Positions 54,550 to 63,620 are shown, counted from the first letter of the stretch. The stretch: 64,000 bases of DNA from Mucilaginibacter sp. cycad4 (GCF_034263275.1 NZ_CP139559.1:682001-746000); one strand, 5' to 3'. The notes: generated by a model not told the origin, from the sequence alone. Program-made: numbers and translations.

Positions 54550-55092
54550 TTAAGCTTGTTTGGTAAACTGGATGTTGATCAACAATTTAATGTCTTCGCC
54601 AACTACAATTGAACCGGCTTCGGTTACGCCGTCCCATGTTAAACCGAAATCTTTACGGTTAATTTTACCGCTGATCTCGAAACCAGCTTTAGTATTGCCA
54701 TAAAAATCAGCTGCGGAGCCGCCAAATTCTACGTCGAGGGTTACCGGTTTGGTTTGATCTTTAATAGTAAGGTTACCTTTCAATTCATACTCTTCATCAT
54801 CAGTTTTGGTAAATGAAGTTGATTTGAAAGTGATCTGAGGATATTTTTCAGCGTCGAAAAATTCGGCTGATTTTAAGTGCTCGTCGCGTTGTGTCTGGTT
54901 GGTATCAATGCTGTTGATATCTAATGAGAAATCAATTTCAGCATTTTCAAAATCATCGTTATCAGTTATTAACTCACCGTTAAAGCTTTTGAAAAAACCG
55001 CTTACGGTTGAAATAACCAGGTGTTTAACTTTAAATTGTACTTCTGAGTGCATAGGGTCGATAACCCATTTTGTTGCTGTTTCTGTTGCCAT
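54550..55092 (-). CDS. YceI family protein
   Basis: A lipocalin-like beta-barrel protein of about 180 residues that binds isoprenoid or lipid-like ligands. The frame is open further upstream to 55149, but the ATG at 55092 gives the usual start MATETATKWVIDPMHSEVQF. Typical motifs: FKVKHLVISTVSGFFKSFNG and DEHLKSAEFFDAEKYPQITF. No signal peptide, so it should be cytoplasmic, unlike E. coli YceI. Promoter at 55118. Confidence 0.9.
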   Translation of the reverse strand: MATETATKWVIDPMHSEVQFKVKHLVISTVSGFFKSFNGELITDNDDFENAEIDFSLDINSIDTNQTQRDEHLKSAEFFDAEKYPQITFKSTSFTKTDDEEYELKGNLTIKDQTKPVTLDVEFGGSAADFYGNTKAGFEISGKINRKDFGLTWDGVTEAGSIVVGEDIKLLINIQFTKQA

Positions 55093-55117
55093 GATTTTTA
55101 TTTCTTTTTTGTTGATA

Positions 55118-55125
55118 CAAATATA
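55118..55125 (-). promoter_or_regulatory. Promoter -7 box of the YceI gene
   Basis: TATATTTG on the minus strand matches TAnnTTTG exactly, 26 bases before the ATG at 55092. Its position inside the extended reading frame supports the shorter start. Confidence 0.65.
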
Positions 55126-55276
55126 AGTACAAATTAGATGTTTAAACATCTAATTTTATTTTGTGACTTTAAAACGACATTGAGTAAGTTTCTTAACCAC
55201 AAATTTGGCCTATTGTTTAAATTATAAATCTATTTTTATAAAACTTAATAGCCGCTTCATATAAAATTAACCGTCC

Positions 55277-56911
55277 ATGAGAAAGCTCTTTGTTGTTTCG
55301 TTCTTCATCATATTTAGCATGCTTACTGCCTGGAGCATTATCTGGCCGCCGGCGGTATGGTCATTCCTGTTCATGGGGCCTGTTTATCTTCTCGGTTTTT
55401 ATGATATGGTGCAGCCTAAGCATAGCATTGTACGCAATTATCCGGTGTTTGGTCATCTGCGGTACCTGATGGAGGAGTTGAGACCTAAAATATACCAGTA
55501 CTTCATTGAAAGCGATACCAACGGCACGCCTTTCAATCGCCAAAACAGGAGTGTGGTTTATCAGCGCGCTAAAATGGTTGATGATACCCGGCCCTTCGGT
55601 ACCGAGCTTGATGTTTATGATAACGGTTACGAATGGCTTAACCATAGCATTGCAGCAATTGATCACCATAAATTAAATATGGATCCGCGCGTAAAAGTAG
55701 GCGGACCGGCCTGTAAGCAACCATATATGGCCAGTGTGTTCAATATTTCGGCCATGAGTTTTGGTTCATTGAGTATGAACGCAATCCTCGCCTTAAATGG
55801 CGGGGCCAGATTGGACAACTTTGCCCACAATACCGGCGAAGGCGGTCTGAGCGATTATCACCTGCAGCCGGGTGGCGATATCATCTGGCAAATAGGCACC
55901 GGCTATTTCAGTTGCCGCCATAAGGATGGTACTATAAACTACGATGCCTTTGCCGAACGCGCTGTTTTACCACAGGTTAAAATGATCGAGATCAAGCTGT
56001 CGCAAGGGGCAAAGCCTGGTCATGGAGGGATATTGCCCGCTGCCAAGGTAACGCCCGAAATTGCACGGATCAGGCTGGTAGAAATGGGGGAGGACGTGGT
56101 ATCGCCGCCATACCATACCGCGTTCACCAATCCATTGGAGTTGATGGTATTTATTCAAAAGCTTCGGGACCTTTCAGGCGGAAAGCCTGTCGGGTTTAAA
56201 TTGTGTGTTGGTCATAAAAGCGAGTTTTTAGCTATTTGCAAGGCTATGGTCAAAACAGGCATTACTCCCGATTTTATTACTGTTGACGGGGGAGAAGGCG
56301 GCACCGGCGCTGCCCCGCTTGAGTTCAGTAACTCGGTAGGGATGCCATTGCGCGAGGCTTTGGCTTTTGTTTATGATGCGCTGACCGGTTTCGACCTTAA
56401 AAAACATATCAAGCTTATAGCATCCGGAAAAGTAGCTACGGGTTTTGACCTGGTAAAGAATTTTGCCCTCGGTGCCGATATGTGCAACAGCGCGCGTGGC
56501 ATGATGTTCGCCCTTGGCTGCATCCAGGCGCTGGAATGCAATACGAATACCTGCCCAACCGGTGTGGCTACGCAGGATAAAAGCCTGATGAAGGGCCTGG
56601 TAGTGGATGATAAAAAAGTACGTGTGGCTAACTTCCACCGGCAAACCGTGGGCAGCGCCATCCAAATGATAGGTGCCGCCGGCTTAACCAAACCCTGCGA
56701 CCTGCACCGCATGTATATTTACCGTCGTGTTAACCACAGCCAGATCCTGACTTATGGCGAGCTGTTCCCTTACATTCCCAAAGGCAGCTTGTTGAACACA
56801 CCTTATCCGGCATCGTTTGAGTTTGATATGGCCATCAGCAGCGAGAATACTTTTGTGCCCGACTACAGCGGCGTAACTAATGTTGATTATAGTAATGTGA
56901 GTTCGTATTGA
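55277..56911 (+). CDS. FMN-binding glutamate synthase family protein
   Basis: A 544-residue protein with one or two N-terminal membrane spans (LFVVSFFIIFSMLTAWSII; AVWSFLFMGPVYLLGFYDM) and then a GltS-type FMN barrel: FNISAMSFGSLSMNA, NTGEGGLSDYHLQPGGDIIW, LSQGAKPGHGGILPAAK, ITVDGGEGGTGAAPLEF and the cysteine-containing ALECNTNTCPTGVATQD. The amidotransferase and electron-donor parts of full glutamate synthase are absent. Stand-alone proteins of this group have uncertain substrates, so a glutamate synthase role should not be assumed. Confidence 0.88.
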   Translation: MRKLFVVSFFIIFSMLTAWSIIWPPAVWSFLFMGPVYLLGFYDMVQPKHSIVRNYPVFGHLRYLMEELRPKIYQYFIESDTNGTPFNRQNRSVVYQRAKMVDDTRPFGTELDVYDNGYEWLNHSIAAIDHHKLNMDPRVKVGGPACKQPYMASVFNISAMSFGSLSMNAILALNGGARLDNFAHNTGEGGLSDYHLQPGGDIIWQIGTGYFSCRHKDGTINYDAFAERAVLPQVKMIEIKLSQGAKPGHGGILPAAKVTPEIARIRLVEMGEDVVSPPYHTAFTNPLELMVFIQKLRDLSGGKPVGFKLCVGHKSEFLAICKAMVKTGITPDFITVDGGEGGTGAAPLEFSNSVGMPLREALAFVYDALTGFDLKKHIKLIASGKVATGFDLVKNFALGADMCNSARGMMFALGCIQALECNTNTCPTGVATQDKSLMKGLVVDDKKVRVANFHRQTVGSAIQMIGAAGLTKPCDLHRMYIYRRVNHSQILTYGELFPYIPKGSLLNTPYPASFEFDMAISSENTFVPDYSGVTNVDYSNVSSY

Positions 56912-56956
56912 AGAGATTTGAGGGTGGGTATTAAAGATTAGTTAGAAATAGCGCAA

Positions 56957-56989
56957 TTGCAGGTTTAAGCGCGGCGTTTGAACCTGCAA
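56957..56989. repeat. Inverted repeat between convergent genes
   Basis: TTGCAGGTT at 56957-56965 and AACCTGCAA at 56981-56989 are exact reverse complements. No T-run follows, so it may be a weak terminator or RNA-stabilising hairpin for either convergent gene. Confidence 0.6.
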
Positions 56990-57059
56990 ATTATAGTAGA
57001 ATGCAACACTCCTGCTCTTGAGCGGGGAATTGAAAAATCCTTGTTGGACCCGTAGCATC

Positions 57060-57545
57060 CTAATGCCCCACGCTTACTACCCTCGTCACTTTCCACTGCC
57101 CATCCTTATACTTCCAAACGTGTACAAATTTCATCAGGCCTATTACCGGTTGTCCGTTTTCGGTATGAGTGAAACGATGAGTTCCCATTTCAATAGCGCC
57201 AAAGCCGGGCATGGGGTAAACCTCAAGCGTTTCTTTAAGGAGGTCGCGGCGCAGGTCGGCGGCTTGTTTGTTCTCGAAAATCCCTTTAAAGCCGGCGATG
57301 GTTGCATCATAACCGGTTAGGCCTTTACCATCGTTATAAAATTCAACGTCGGGTGCAAACAGTGTTTTCATTACTTCCAAATTACGACTGTTAAAGGCGT
57401 TGAACATTACACTATCCATGTGTGCAATGGTGTTATATAACTGCTGATCTTTTGGTTTAAAGGCGTTGGTTTGCGCATTTGCAGCGAAGGCAGGCAGCAT
57501 TGCGGCCAAGCCAATAATGAACAGGGTATAGGTTGATTTTTTCAT
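57060..57545 (-). CDS. Secreted NTF2-like (DUF4440/SnoaL) protein
   Basis: A cone-fold protein of about 161 residues. The frame starts at 57575, but the ATG at 57545 begins the signal peptide MKKSTYTLFIIGLAAMLPAF, with cleavage near ANAQ. The fold is visible in MDSVMFNAFNSRNLEVMKTL, FAPDVEFYNDGKGLTGYDA and MKFVHVWKYKDGQWKVTRV. Many such exported proteins have no known substrate. Confidence 0.85.
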   Translation of the reverse strand: MKKSTYTLFIIGLAAMLPAFAANAQTNAFKPKDQQLYNTIAHMDSVMFNAFNSRNLEVMKTLFAPDVEFYNDGKGLTGYDATIAGFKGIFENKQAADLRRDLLKETLEVYPMPGFGAIEMGTHRFTHTENGQPVIGLMKFVHVWKYKDGQWKVTRVVSVGH

Positions 57546-57764
57546 GATGTTAAATGTATTAAAATATATCATCATGACGCGCCGTCATGACCGATGGTGA
57601 CAGTGATACAGGCGATTTTCACGGTTAAAAAAGCTGTATGGTGTTGCTGCAATTCATAATTAAGTAAAAAAGTTCCCGATTAACATAATTTAACGGTTTA
57701 CGCCCGGCGCCTGTGTAATATTTGGAGTGCATTTTACGTAACTTTACTTATTAAATTAAGCGCA

Positions 57765-58181
57765 ATGAAAAGGAATATCTTTATTATAGGCTTGATGCTT
57801 TTAGGCGGTTTATTTAGCGGCGCCGCAAAAGCCCAGGAAACTGCATCGTTGGTTGCTGATCAAAACCCACGCTACATGGAAAGCCAGGCAAAATATATCA
57901 GGGTTGCCGATACCCTGAACAGCCTGCACGGGGTAACCATACAAAATACTTACAAAGCTTACGATTGGTATGAAGCCAAACTGGAACGCCGCCGCCAAAA
58001 CCGCGCGTGGCGGCATGAGGAACGCATGAACGGATATTATGATTATTCACCGTCATGGGGCTTATATGGCGGCTACTCTTATTCGCCATTTTCAAACTAT
58101 GGATGGGGCAATCGCTGGGGCGGCTATTATGGTGGCCGCTGGGGTGGCCGTACAAGCATCGGCATCGGCTTTGGCTGGTAA
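57765..58181 (+). CDS. Small secreted Gly/Tyr/Trp/Arg-rich protein
   Basis: A 138-residue protein I cannot assign. A signal peptide ends at AKAQ (about 23); the middle is helical and charged (YIRVADTLNSLHGVTIQN, YDWYEAKLERRRQNRAW), and the last 50 residues are dominated by Gly, Tyr, Trp, Ser and Arg (GYSYSPFSNYGWGNRWGGY). It lies 51 bases before the LpoB-like gene. Its tail looks like a surface-exposed disordered or aromatic-stacking segment. Confidence 0.75.
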   Translation: MKRNIFIIGLMLLGGLFSGAAKAQETASLVADQNPRYMESQAKYIRVADTLNSLHGVTIQNTYKAYDWYEAKLERRRQNRAWRHEERMNGYYDYSPSWGLYGGYSYSPFSNYGWGNRWGGYYGGRWGGRTSIGIGFGW

Positions 58182-58232
58182 CAAATTAAGCAGCATTCAA
58201 TCTAACACATCATAATTTATAATATACTACAA

Positions 58233-58826
58233 ATGAAATTTAACAGGATTTTAACAGTTGCTGCAATAGCAGTTTCAGGGATTTTTATAGCCTCATGTTC
58301 AAGGCAGGTTACACGCGTTAGCACCGACCAAACTATTGATGTTAGCGGCAACTGGAATAACAGTGATGCACGAATGGCAGCCGATGAGCTTACCGGCAAA
58401 ATTTTAGGTGCTAACTGGATTGATACTCACGTTAACGAGCACCAGGGTAAACGCCCGGTAGTTATAGTGGGCTTTGTTCAAAATAAAAGCCACGAACATA
58501 TTGATGCCGAAACATTCTTAACCGATATTGAAAGCTCATTCATCCAGTCGCAAAAAGTACGCTTGGTACAGGGCGGTAAAAAACGTGATGAGTTACGTGC
58601 CGAAAAGGCCGATCAGCAAACAAATGCTACAGTTTCGAGCATGAAAAAATTTGGCCTGGAAAACGGTGCCGATTATATACTGCAGGGTTCAATCAATTCA
58701 ATAGTTGATTCGCACAAACGCCAAAAAGTTGTTTACTACCAGGTAAATCTGGAGCTTACCAATATCCAAACAAATGAAGTGGTTTGGATAGGCGAAAAGA
58801 AAATTGCCAAATACGTTAAAAACTAA
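58233..58826 (+). CDS. LpoB-family penicillin-binding protein activator
   Basis: A 197-residue lipoprotein; IASC at residues 19-22 is the lipobox. The mature part has the LpoB-like fold motifs ADELTGKILGANWIDTHV, RPVVIVGFVQNKSHEHID and LENGADYILQGSINSIVD. LpoB in E. coli stimulates the synthase PBP1b from the outer membrane, although Bacteroidota relatives are not proven to act this way. The next gene is a COG3014 lipoprotein, a common partner. Confidence 0.87.
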   Translation: MKFNRILTVAAIAVSGIFIASCSRQVTRVSTDQTIDVSGNWNNSDARMAADELTGKILGANWIDTHVNEHQGKRPVVIVGFVQNKSHEHIDAETFLTDIESSFIQSQKVRLVQGGKKRDELRAEKADQQTNATVSSMKKFGLENGADYILQGSINSIVDSHKRQKVVYYQVNLELTNIQTNEVVWIGEKKIAKYVKN

Positions 58827-58889
58827 AGCTGGTAAACATCATTGCCCTGAACATGGTATGCCTGTGTTCGGGGCAGTTTGCATTTAATA

Positions 58890-60314
58890 ATGGTCAACTT
58901 ACGTACGCATATTCTCCGGGTATTTTCTTTTATCGGGCTGATGCTTTTTTTATCGGCGTGTTCAACCTATAATCAAAGCGTTGCACCTTACTATAAAAAT
59001 GTATCTGCCGGTAATTATCCACAGGCTGAGAAGGAGCTTGATAATAACAGCCTGATTCAAAAGCCCCGAAATAAGCTCCTGTACCTGATGGAGAAGGGGA
59101 GGATTTGCCATTTAAAAGGCGAATACGAAAATAGCAATAACTACTTTAACCAGGCCGACCAGTTGCTTGATGAAGGCTTGACCAGCGCATCGGATGCTGC
59201 TGTTGGCGTTTTGCTTAACTCTGCATCGCAGCGGTATAAAGGCGAGGATTTTGAAAAGTTCATGATCCATTATTATAAGGCACTCAATTATTTGTACCTG
59301 AATAAAACAGAGGATGCCATTGTCGAAGCCCGCCGCATTACTTTACAGGCTCAGGAACAGGGTGACAAGTATAATAATAAAGATAGCCGTTATTCAAACG
59401 ATGCGTTTTCGCTGATACTGCAGGGGATGCTGTATGAAAGCAACAATGATGTAAACAATGCATTTATATCGTACAGGAACGCTGCCGAGATCTATCTTAA
59501 AAGTCCTGATAAAACTTATTACGGTACCCCAATGCCCGTTGAACTGGAAGAAGATGTAATTCGGACCGCAAAGCTAAACGGCTTTACAACTGAAGCTGAT
59601 CAGTTTGAAACAACCTTTGGCATTAAATATGAACCTGTAAAACCATCAGAAGGTGGGGAGCTGATTCTTTTTTGGGAGAACGGTCTTGCCCCGGTAAAAA
59701 CACAGGTCGATCTGTTCTTTAGTCTCATCCGTAACAGTAACGGCGATTTGTTTTTTACCGATGCTGCCGGAGGTTTGGTAATTCCTTTTAACTACGATGG
59801 CGACAGGAACAGGGTAAATACCAAATCAGTTGAAAGTCTGCGGGTAGCATTTCCTAAGTATGTTGCGCAAACGCCATACTATTCAAGCGCAAGTGTCTCA
59901 GTTAATAACCAGGATGCGTCATTAGTTAAGGCGGAAGATATCAATGAGCTGGCATTTAAAACATTACAACAGCGTGCTTTAAAAGAAATGAGCGGGATCC
60001 TGTCGCGCCTTGCGGTGAAAAAGATAGCCGAGTATTCAATACGCGCCGCCGCCAAAAGCGATGGTAAAACCAACGGGTTATTGGAAGGGCTTGGTTACGG
60101 TATCCAGCTATACAGCCTGCTATCTGAAAAGGCCGATACCCGCAACTGGCAAAGCCTGCCTGCTTATATTTCTTACGCACGGGTCCCTTTGCAAAAAGGA
60201 GATAACCAGGTACGTATTACGCTCAAAAACGCTCAGGGGGCAACTGAAACAAAAACTATTACCGTACAAGGCACTGGCAGGTTGCAGTTTTATAATTATG
60301 CTACTTTAAGATAG
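58890..60314 (+). CDS. COG3014 family lipoprotein
   Basis: A 474-residue exported protein with a lipobox (LFLSACSTYN). A TPR-like helical region occupies about 25-220 (GNYPQAEKELDNNSL, HYYKALNYLYLNKTEDAIVE), followed by a mixed domain. The frame begins at TTG 58878; the ATG at 58890 is preferred. Genes of this family often cluster with lpoB-like genes in Gram-negative bacteria and may act in the same cell-envelope pathway. Function otherwise unknown. Confidence 0.85.
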   Translation: MVNLRTHILRVFSFIGLMLFLSACSTYNQSVAPYYKNVSAGNYPQAEKELDNNSLIQKPRNKLLYLMEKGRICHLKGEYENSNNYFNQADQLLDEGLTSASDAAVGVLLNSASQRYKGEDFEKFMIHYYKALNYLYLNKTEDAIVEARRITLQAQEQGDKYNNKDSRYSNDAFSLILQGMLYESNNDVNNAFISYRNAAEIYLKSPDKTYYGTPMPVELEEDVIRTAKLNGFTTEADQFETTFGIKYEPVKPSEGGELILFWENGLAPVKTQVDLFFSLIRNSNGDLFFTDAAGGLVIPFNYDGDRNRVNTKSVESLRVAFPKYVAQTPYYSSASVSVNNQDASLVKAEDINELAFKTLQQRALKEMSGILSRLAVKKIAEYSIRAAAKSDGKTNGLLEGLGYGIQLYSLLSEKADTRNWQSLPAYISYARVPLQKGDNQVRITLKNAQGATETKTITVQGTGRLQFYNYATLR

Positions 60315-60345
60315 TCGGTAGCGATTAATTGAAACTTCTATATAA

Positions 60346-60380
60346 ATAAAAAAGCCATTTGCTGTTCAGGGCAGATGGCT
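60346..60380 (-). terminator. Minus-strand hairpin with T-run
   Basis: Reading the minus strand, AGCCATCTGC pairs with GCAAATGGCT (one mismatch) and is followed by TTTTTT. It would stop a transcript coming from the right, but the next minus-strand gene is phnN-like at 61468, over a kilobase away. Confidence 0.6.
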
Positions 60381-60976
60381 AAGTTATATATTGATAGGGT
60401 TTAGGTTCGGTATTTAAATACTTTTCTAAGTATTTTTTAAAAATAGACTTAATATTTTCTCCTTGAAATACCCCTTTTTGGGTATATTATAATGTTTTAA
60501 GAAATCATTTAAAAGCATTAAAGTATCACCCGTCATTGCAAGTACAGCGTGGTAATCCCCTATAAGCAGAGCAACCATTCAAGTCCATTTGTAAAATCGG
60601 TGAGTGCTTCGGGATTTACAATGATGTGAATGTAAGTGGTCAATTTTTACGTGTTTTTTTGACAGGTTTTATAATATAGGCGTTCCCGTTAGCTAACGGG
60701 CCGGGCTTTCCGTTACAAGTCCTCGCTTTTCCTTCCCGCAACCTAACCCGCGCTGTGGGCTTTCCTCTGCTATCGCTAACACAGCCTGTACACATCCCTA
60801 AAATATATTTTCTACGTCATTACCATTTTTTCCGGGGTTTCCCTGGGGGTTACCCGCAATGAGGTGGTTGAGAAAGGCCCTTTCCTTCAAATTCTGTTTA
60901 ATCTTATAACCCGCTGCGTCGCCTTTTAACAGCTTGCTAATAAACGGCTAATAATTAAAACAGAGTTTTGTTCAAC

Positions 60977-60984
60977 TACATTTG
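60977..60984 (+). promoter_or_regulatory. Promoter -7 box of the GNAT gene
   Basis: TACATTTG matches TAnnTTTG exactly, 47 bases before the ATG at 61031. No clear -33 TTTG at the right distance. Confidence 0.5.
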
Positions 60985-61030
60985 CGTTCAGTTTATTGAA
61001 CTGCAAGTAGTTTTTCATCACCGTATAAAA

Positions 61031-61471
61031 ATGCTAAACCAGGTAATACTAAGGGATGCCCATGTGGGCGATATTGAAACCATTGCCGCACTCATGACCG
61101 ATTTGAGCTACCCAACCACCGTAGCCGAAATGCGGGTGCGCATGGAGCCTATACTTGTACACCCGGATTATAAAACAATTTTAGCGGTTTATAACGATGA
61201 AATAGTTGGCATGGCCGGCTTGGTAAAGGGTAACTATTATGAAAAGAATGGCAAATATCTGCGTGTGCTTGCCTTTGTGGTAAAACAAACCCTGCGTAAC
61301 CTGGGGATCGGTAAAATACTGATTAAAGCCTGCGAAGATTACGCCATTGAAAAAGACCTGAACACAGTGATCATCAACAGCGGCAACCGCGACGACCGGA
61401 AGGTTGCCCACGCCTTTTATCAAAAAATGGGTTATACTATCCGCTCTTCCGGCTTTGTGAAGCAGGTTTAA
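61031..61471 (+). CDS. GNAT family N-acetyltransferase
   Basis: A 146-residue acetyltransferase. The ATG at 61031 fits the usual start MLNQVILRDAHVGDIETIA; an upstream extension to 60968 would run through the promoter box. The acetyl-CoA site is VVKQTLRNLGIGKILIKAC (Q/RxxGxG/A type), and AHAFYQKMGY is the C-terminal motif. Length and overall pattern resemble PhnO, the aminoalkylphosphonate acetyltransferase, and a PhnN-like gene lies next to it, but no C-P lyase genes are present. Its stop codon interlocks with that of the convergent PhnN-like gene. Confidence 0.85.
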   Translation: MLNQVILRDAHVGDIETIAALMTDLSYPTTVAEMRVRMEPILVHPDYKTILAVYNDEIVGMAGLVKGNYYEKNGKYLRVLAFVVKQTLRNLGIGKILIKACEDYAIEKDLNTVIINSGNRDDRKVAHAFYQKMGYTIRSSGFVKQV

Positions 61472-62025
61472 GCCAGTTGCTTTTCTGTTATAGAGATCAG
61501 GTTTACCAGTTCGTTCCCCGCAACTTCGATGGCGCCGTCATTCTGTATTTCGATGCAGTTTTCAAGGTTGGTATTGAGCCCGGCAGTACGGGCTATTCGT
61601 TTGGCTATTTCTTCAGCGTTTTCCCGTCCACGCCCGGCCAGGCGACCGGCAATAATTTCGGGACTCGCAGTTACTAATATCACTACCAGATCGGGGTAAA
61701 GCCGCTGCGCAACGGGCAAATACTCGCGCGACCCGTTGACCACCACATTAAAGCCTTTGTTAAGCCAGCTGTTTATTTCCTGGCCAATGCCATAATATTT
61801 ATCATGGCTGCCCCAGCTTAATGCAAACATGCCGGCCTTGCTCCTCAATGCAAATTCCTCATTAGTTAAGCTAACGTGGTTCTCATTGCCTGAAAACGGT
61901 GGACGGGTAATATACCGGTGCGCAAATACCACATTTTCTGATCCGTTAATTTGCTTGCGGGCATAATTCATCAGCGTGTCTTTGCCGGCTCCGGATGCGC
62001 CAATAACATAAAATAGCTTACTCAT
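61468..62025 (-). CDS. PhnN-like ribose 1,5-bisphosphate phosphokinase
   Basis: A 185-residue P-loop kinase. FYVIGASGAGKDTLMNYAR is the Walker A segment; HRYITRPPFSGNENH and NEEFALRSKAGMFALSWGSH are the guanylate-kinase-like substrate motifs; ASPEIIAGRLAGRGRENAEE is the lid arginine region. PhnN phosphorylates ribose 1,5-bisphosphate to PRPP in phosphonate breakdown. It is the last gene of a three-gene minus-strand operon with a six-base gap to the kinase upstream. Confidence 0.85.
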   Translation of the reverse strand: MSKLFYVIGASGAGKDTLMNYARKQINGSENVVFAHRYITRPPFSGNENHVSLTNEEFALRSKAGMFALSWGSHDKYYGIGQEINSWLNKGFNVVVNGSREYLPVAQRLYPDLVVILVTASPEIIAGRLAGRGRENAEEIAKRIARTAGLNTNLENCIEIQNDGAIEVAGNELVNLISITEKQLA

Positions 62026-62031
62026 GGTGGG

Positions 62032-62820
62032 TTATAAAAGTTTTATTGTTGAAAGGGTAAGGTCGTTTGAATGCCTGTTGATGGAATTTTTGATCAGCTC
62101 GTAAGTTTGATCGGCAGCAGTTTTTAAGGCCGCATCAAAACTCAATGCATTATAAAAATGGTTGAGAATAAATGTTGCCAAAAATGCATCGCCCGTGCCG
62201 CCATAGTTTTTTGATAATACGGGATGTGAATGGCTGTAGCATTCGTCATCCTTATAATATTGAATGCCTATCCTATTATCCCCGGTTTTAATACTTGTAA
62301 TAACGAGTTGCACATCGGGATATTGCTTTCTGAATGTTTCGATATAAAAGGTATCGGCTCCTGTACCATCAGGTTCATAACCGGTATGGATCTTTATTTC
62401 GGTAAGGTTTGGGAAAACCAGATCGGCCAGCTTAATGAGGTCGGGCCAGCGGGCTATTATATCTGCAGGCACATAAGTACGCCCGTGATCGCCGCAAACC
62501 GGGTCAACAATAATGGTTTTTATGATAGGGCGATAGGTGTTAATCATTTCCGTAATAACATCCACCTGTTGGGCATTGCCTAAATAGCCGATGTACAGGA
62601 TCAGTTCGAGCTCACGGTTTACTGCCAGCTCAAACGAGCTTTGTAGTAGCTCTGTAAACGGCACATCAAGCTTTTTGACAAGAATCATATTGGTGAGGCC
62701 GTTGAGCATAAGGCTTGGTACCGGCAAAATCCGCTCGCCCAAAATGGTGGTGAATGTTTTTAGGCTGGCTGTGCCGTGCACTGCAAAACTACCGATGGCT
62801 AATACGTGAGGTGTTTTCAC
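62032..62820 (-). CDS. Pyridoxal/pyridoxamine kinase-like protein
   Basis: A 262-residue ribokinase-fold enzyme of the PdxK/PdxY group, starting at GTG. N-terminal HVLAIGSFAVHGTASLKTF, IVDPVCGDHGRTYV, FPNLTEIKIHTG and the catalytic loop NYGGTGDAFLATF match pyridoxal kinases, which make pyridoxal phosphate. The first half of the substrate loop is unusual, so another alcohol substrate is possible. It lies between the exonuclease-like and PhnN-like genes, with gaps of two and six bases. Confidence 0.8.
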   Translation of the reverse strand: MKTPHVLAIGSFAVHGTASLKTFTTILGERILPVPSLMLNGLTNMILVKKLDVPFTELLQSSFELAVNRELELILYIGYLGNAQQVDVITEMINTYRPIIKTIIVDPVCGDHGRTYVPADIIARWPDLIKLADLVFPNLTEIKIHTGYEPDGTGADTFYIETFRKQYPDVQLVITSIKTGDNRIGIQYYKDDECYSHSHPVLSKNYGGTGDAFLATFILNHFYNALSFDAALKTAADQTYELIKNSINRHSNDLTLSTIKLL

Positions 62821-62822
62821 GG

Positions 62823-63620
62823 TCAGGGTATTACGAGTGTTGTGGTGATGCCAAAATGGTCGCTTGGGTAAAGGCCGCTTGCTTCGTCGGGTATATTTAA
62901 TACAACTGCCGAATTGATAAACCGAGGGTAATTGTCCGTGCCGGGTAGCGGTAAGGTAAAGATCTGGTCAACACATACCTGTTTGTTTGTCTTGTAATAA
63001 GCTTCGGCAAGGCTGTATCTCGGTTCGGTACCGTTAGCTTGGGTATAACAATCAGCTGCTTTTGATAATTCCCTGAAAGCCATAACCGCTTCCGAATCGG
63101 GCGTGGCATTAAAATCGCCGCAAATAATGTGGTATGGATGTGCTGTGCTTGCGCTAACAAAACCGGCAAGCGCTTCGGCCTGGGATTTTCTCAAGCCTTT
63201 ATGCTGACTCAGGTGGGTAAGATGGGTAGTTGTAACAGTAATCGTTTTTCCCGATGGCAGGTTTACATTTGCCCGGAAAGCTTTGCGGTCGTTATCTTCG
63301 GGTACTATAGGCAAATCAAAGCTGCCGGTTTCGGTAAGCGGGTAAACAGATAATATGCCAAGGCCCGATGTACTGTTAACCATCCTGTCTTCAAACAGGC
63401 GCTTTTTCGATCGGCCGGGTAAAAAACAGTAGTTCATATTTAATTCGTTAGCCAAAAACTTTAGGGTATCGGCATTCGCTTCTTCGCTGTAAAAACATTC
63501 CTGGCAGGCTATAACGTGGGGTTTTAGTTGTTTAAGTTGTTTGGCAAGTATGCCCACGCGCACCCGGTATTCACCATCACATTTCCATGTATTTATAGTG
63601 ATAATTTTAACATTTTCCAC
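62823..63620 (-). CDS. Endonuclease/exonuclease/phosphatase family protein
   Basis: A 265-residue metal-dependent hydrolase. The active-site motifs are NTWKCDGEYR, IACQECFYS (metal Glu), VTTTHLTH, ICGDFNATPDS and SDHFGI (catalytic His). No signal peptide, so it acts in the cytoplasm. Members cleave phosphodiesters in DNA, inositol phosphates or sphingomyelin; the substrate is unknown. It is the first gene of the minus-strand operon with the pyridoxal-kinase-like and PhnN-like genes. Confidence 0.87.
   Translation of the reverse strand: MENVKIITINTWKCDGEYRVRVGILAKQLKQLKPHVIACQECFYSEEANADTLKFLANELNMNYCFLPGRSKKRLFEDRMVNSTSGLGILSVYPLTETGSFDLPIVPEDNDRKAFRANVNLPSGKTITVTTTHLTHLSQHKGLRKSQAEALAGFVSASTAHPYHIICGDFNATPDSEAVMAFRELSKAADCYTQANGTEPRYSLAEAYYKTNKQVCVDQIFTLPLPGTDNYPRFINSAVVLNIPDEASGLYPSDHFGITTTLVIP

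Larger units (their letters stand above)
60315..61030. other. Long intergenic region with repeats and a minus-strand terminator
   Basis: No gene. A minus-strand hairpin, AGCCATCTGC and GCAAATGGCT followed by six Ts, lies at 60346-60380, although no minus-strand gene is nearby, so a non-coding RNA from the minus strand is possible. ATACCC/GGGTAT forms a hairpin near 60467-60485. A segment near 60530-60560 resembles a degenerate GTCATTGC...AATCCC dispersed repeat. CCCGTTAGCTAACGGG at 60685-60700 is a perfect palindrome followed by a GC-rich stretch. Confidence 0.5.

Noticed and set aside
55277..56911. Full glutamate synthase
   Set aside because: Only the FMN barrel is present with an N-terminal membrane anchor; amidotransferase and iron-sulfur partner parts are missing.
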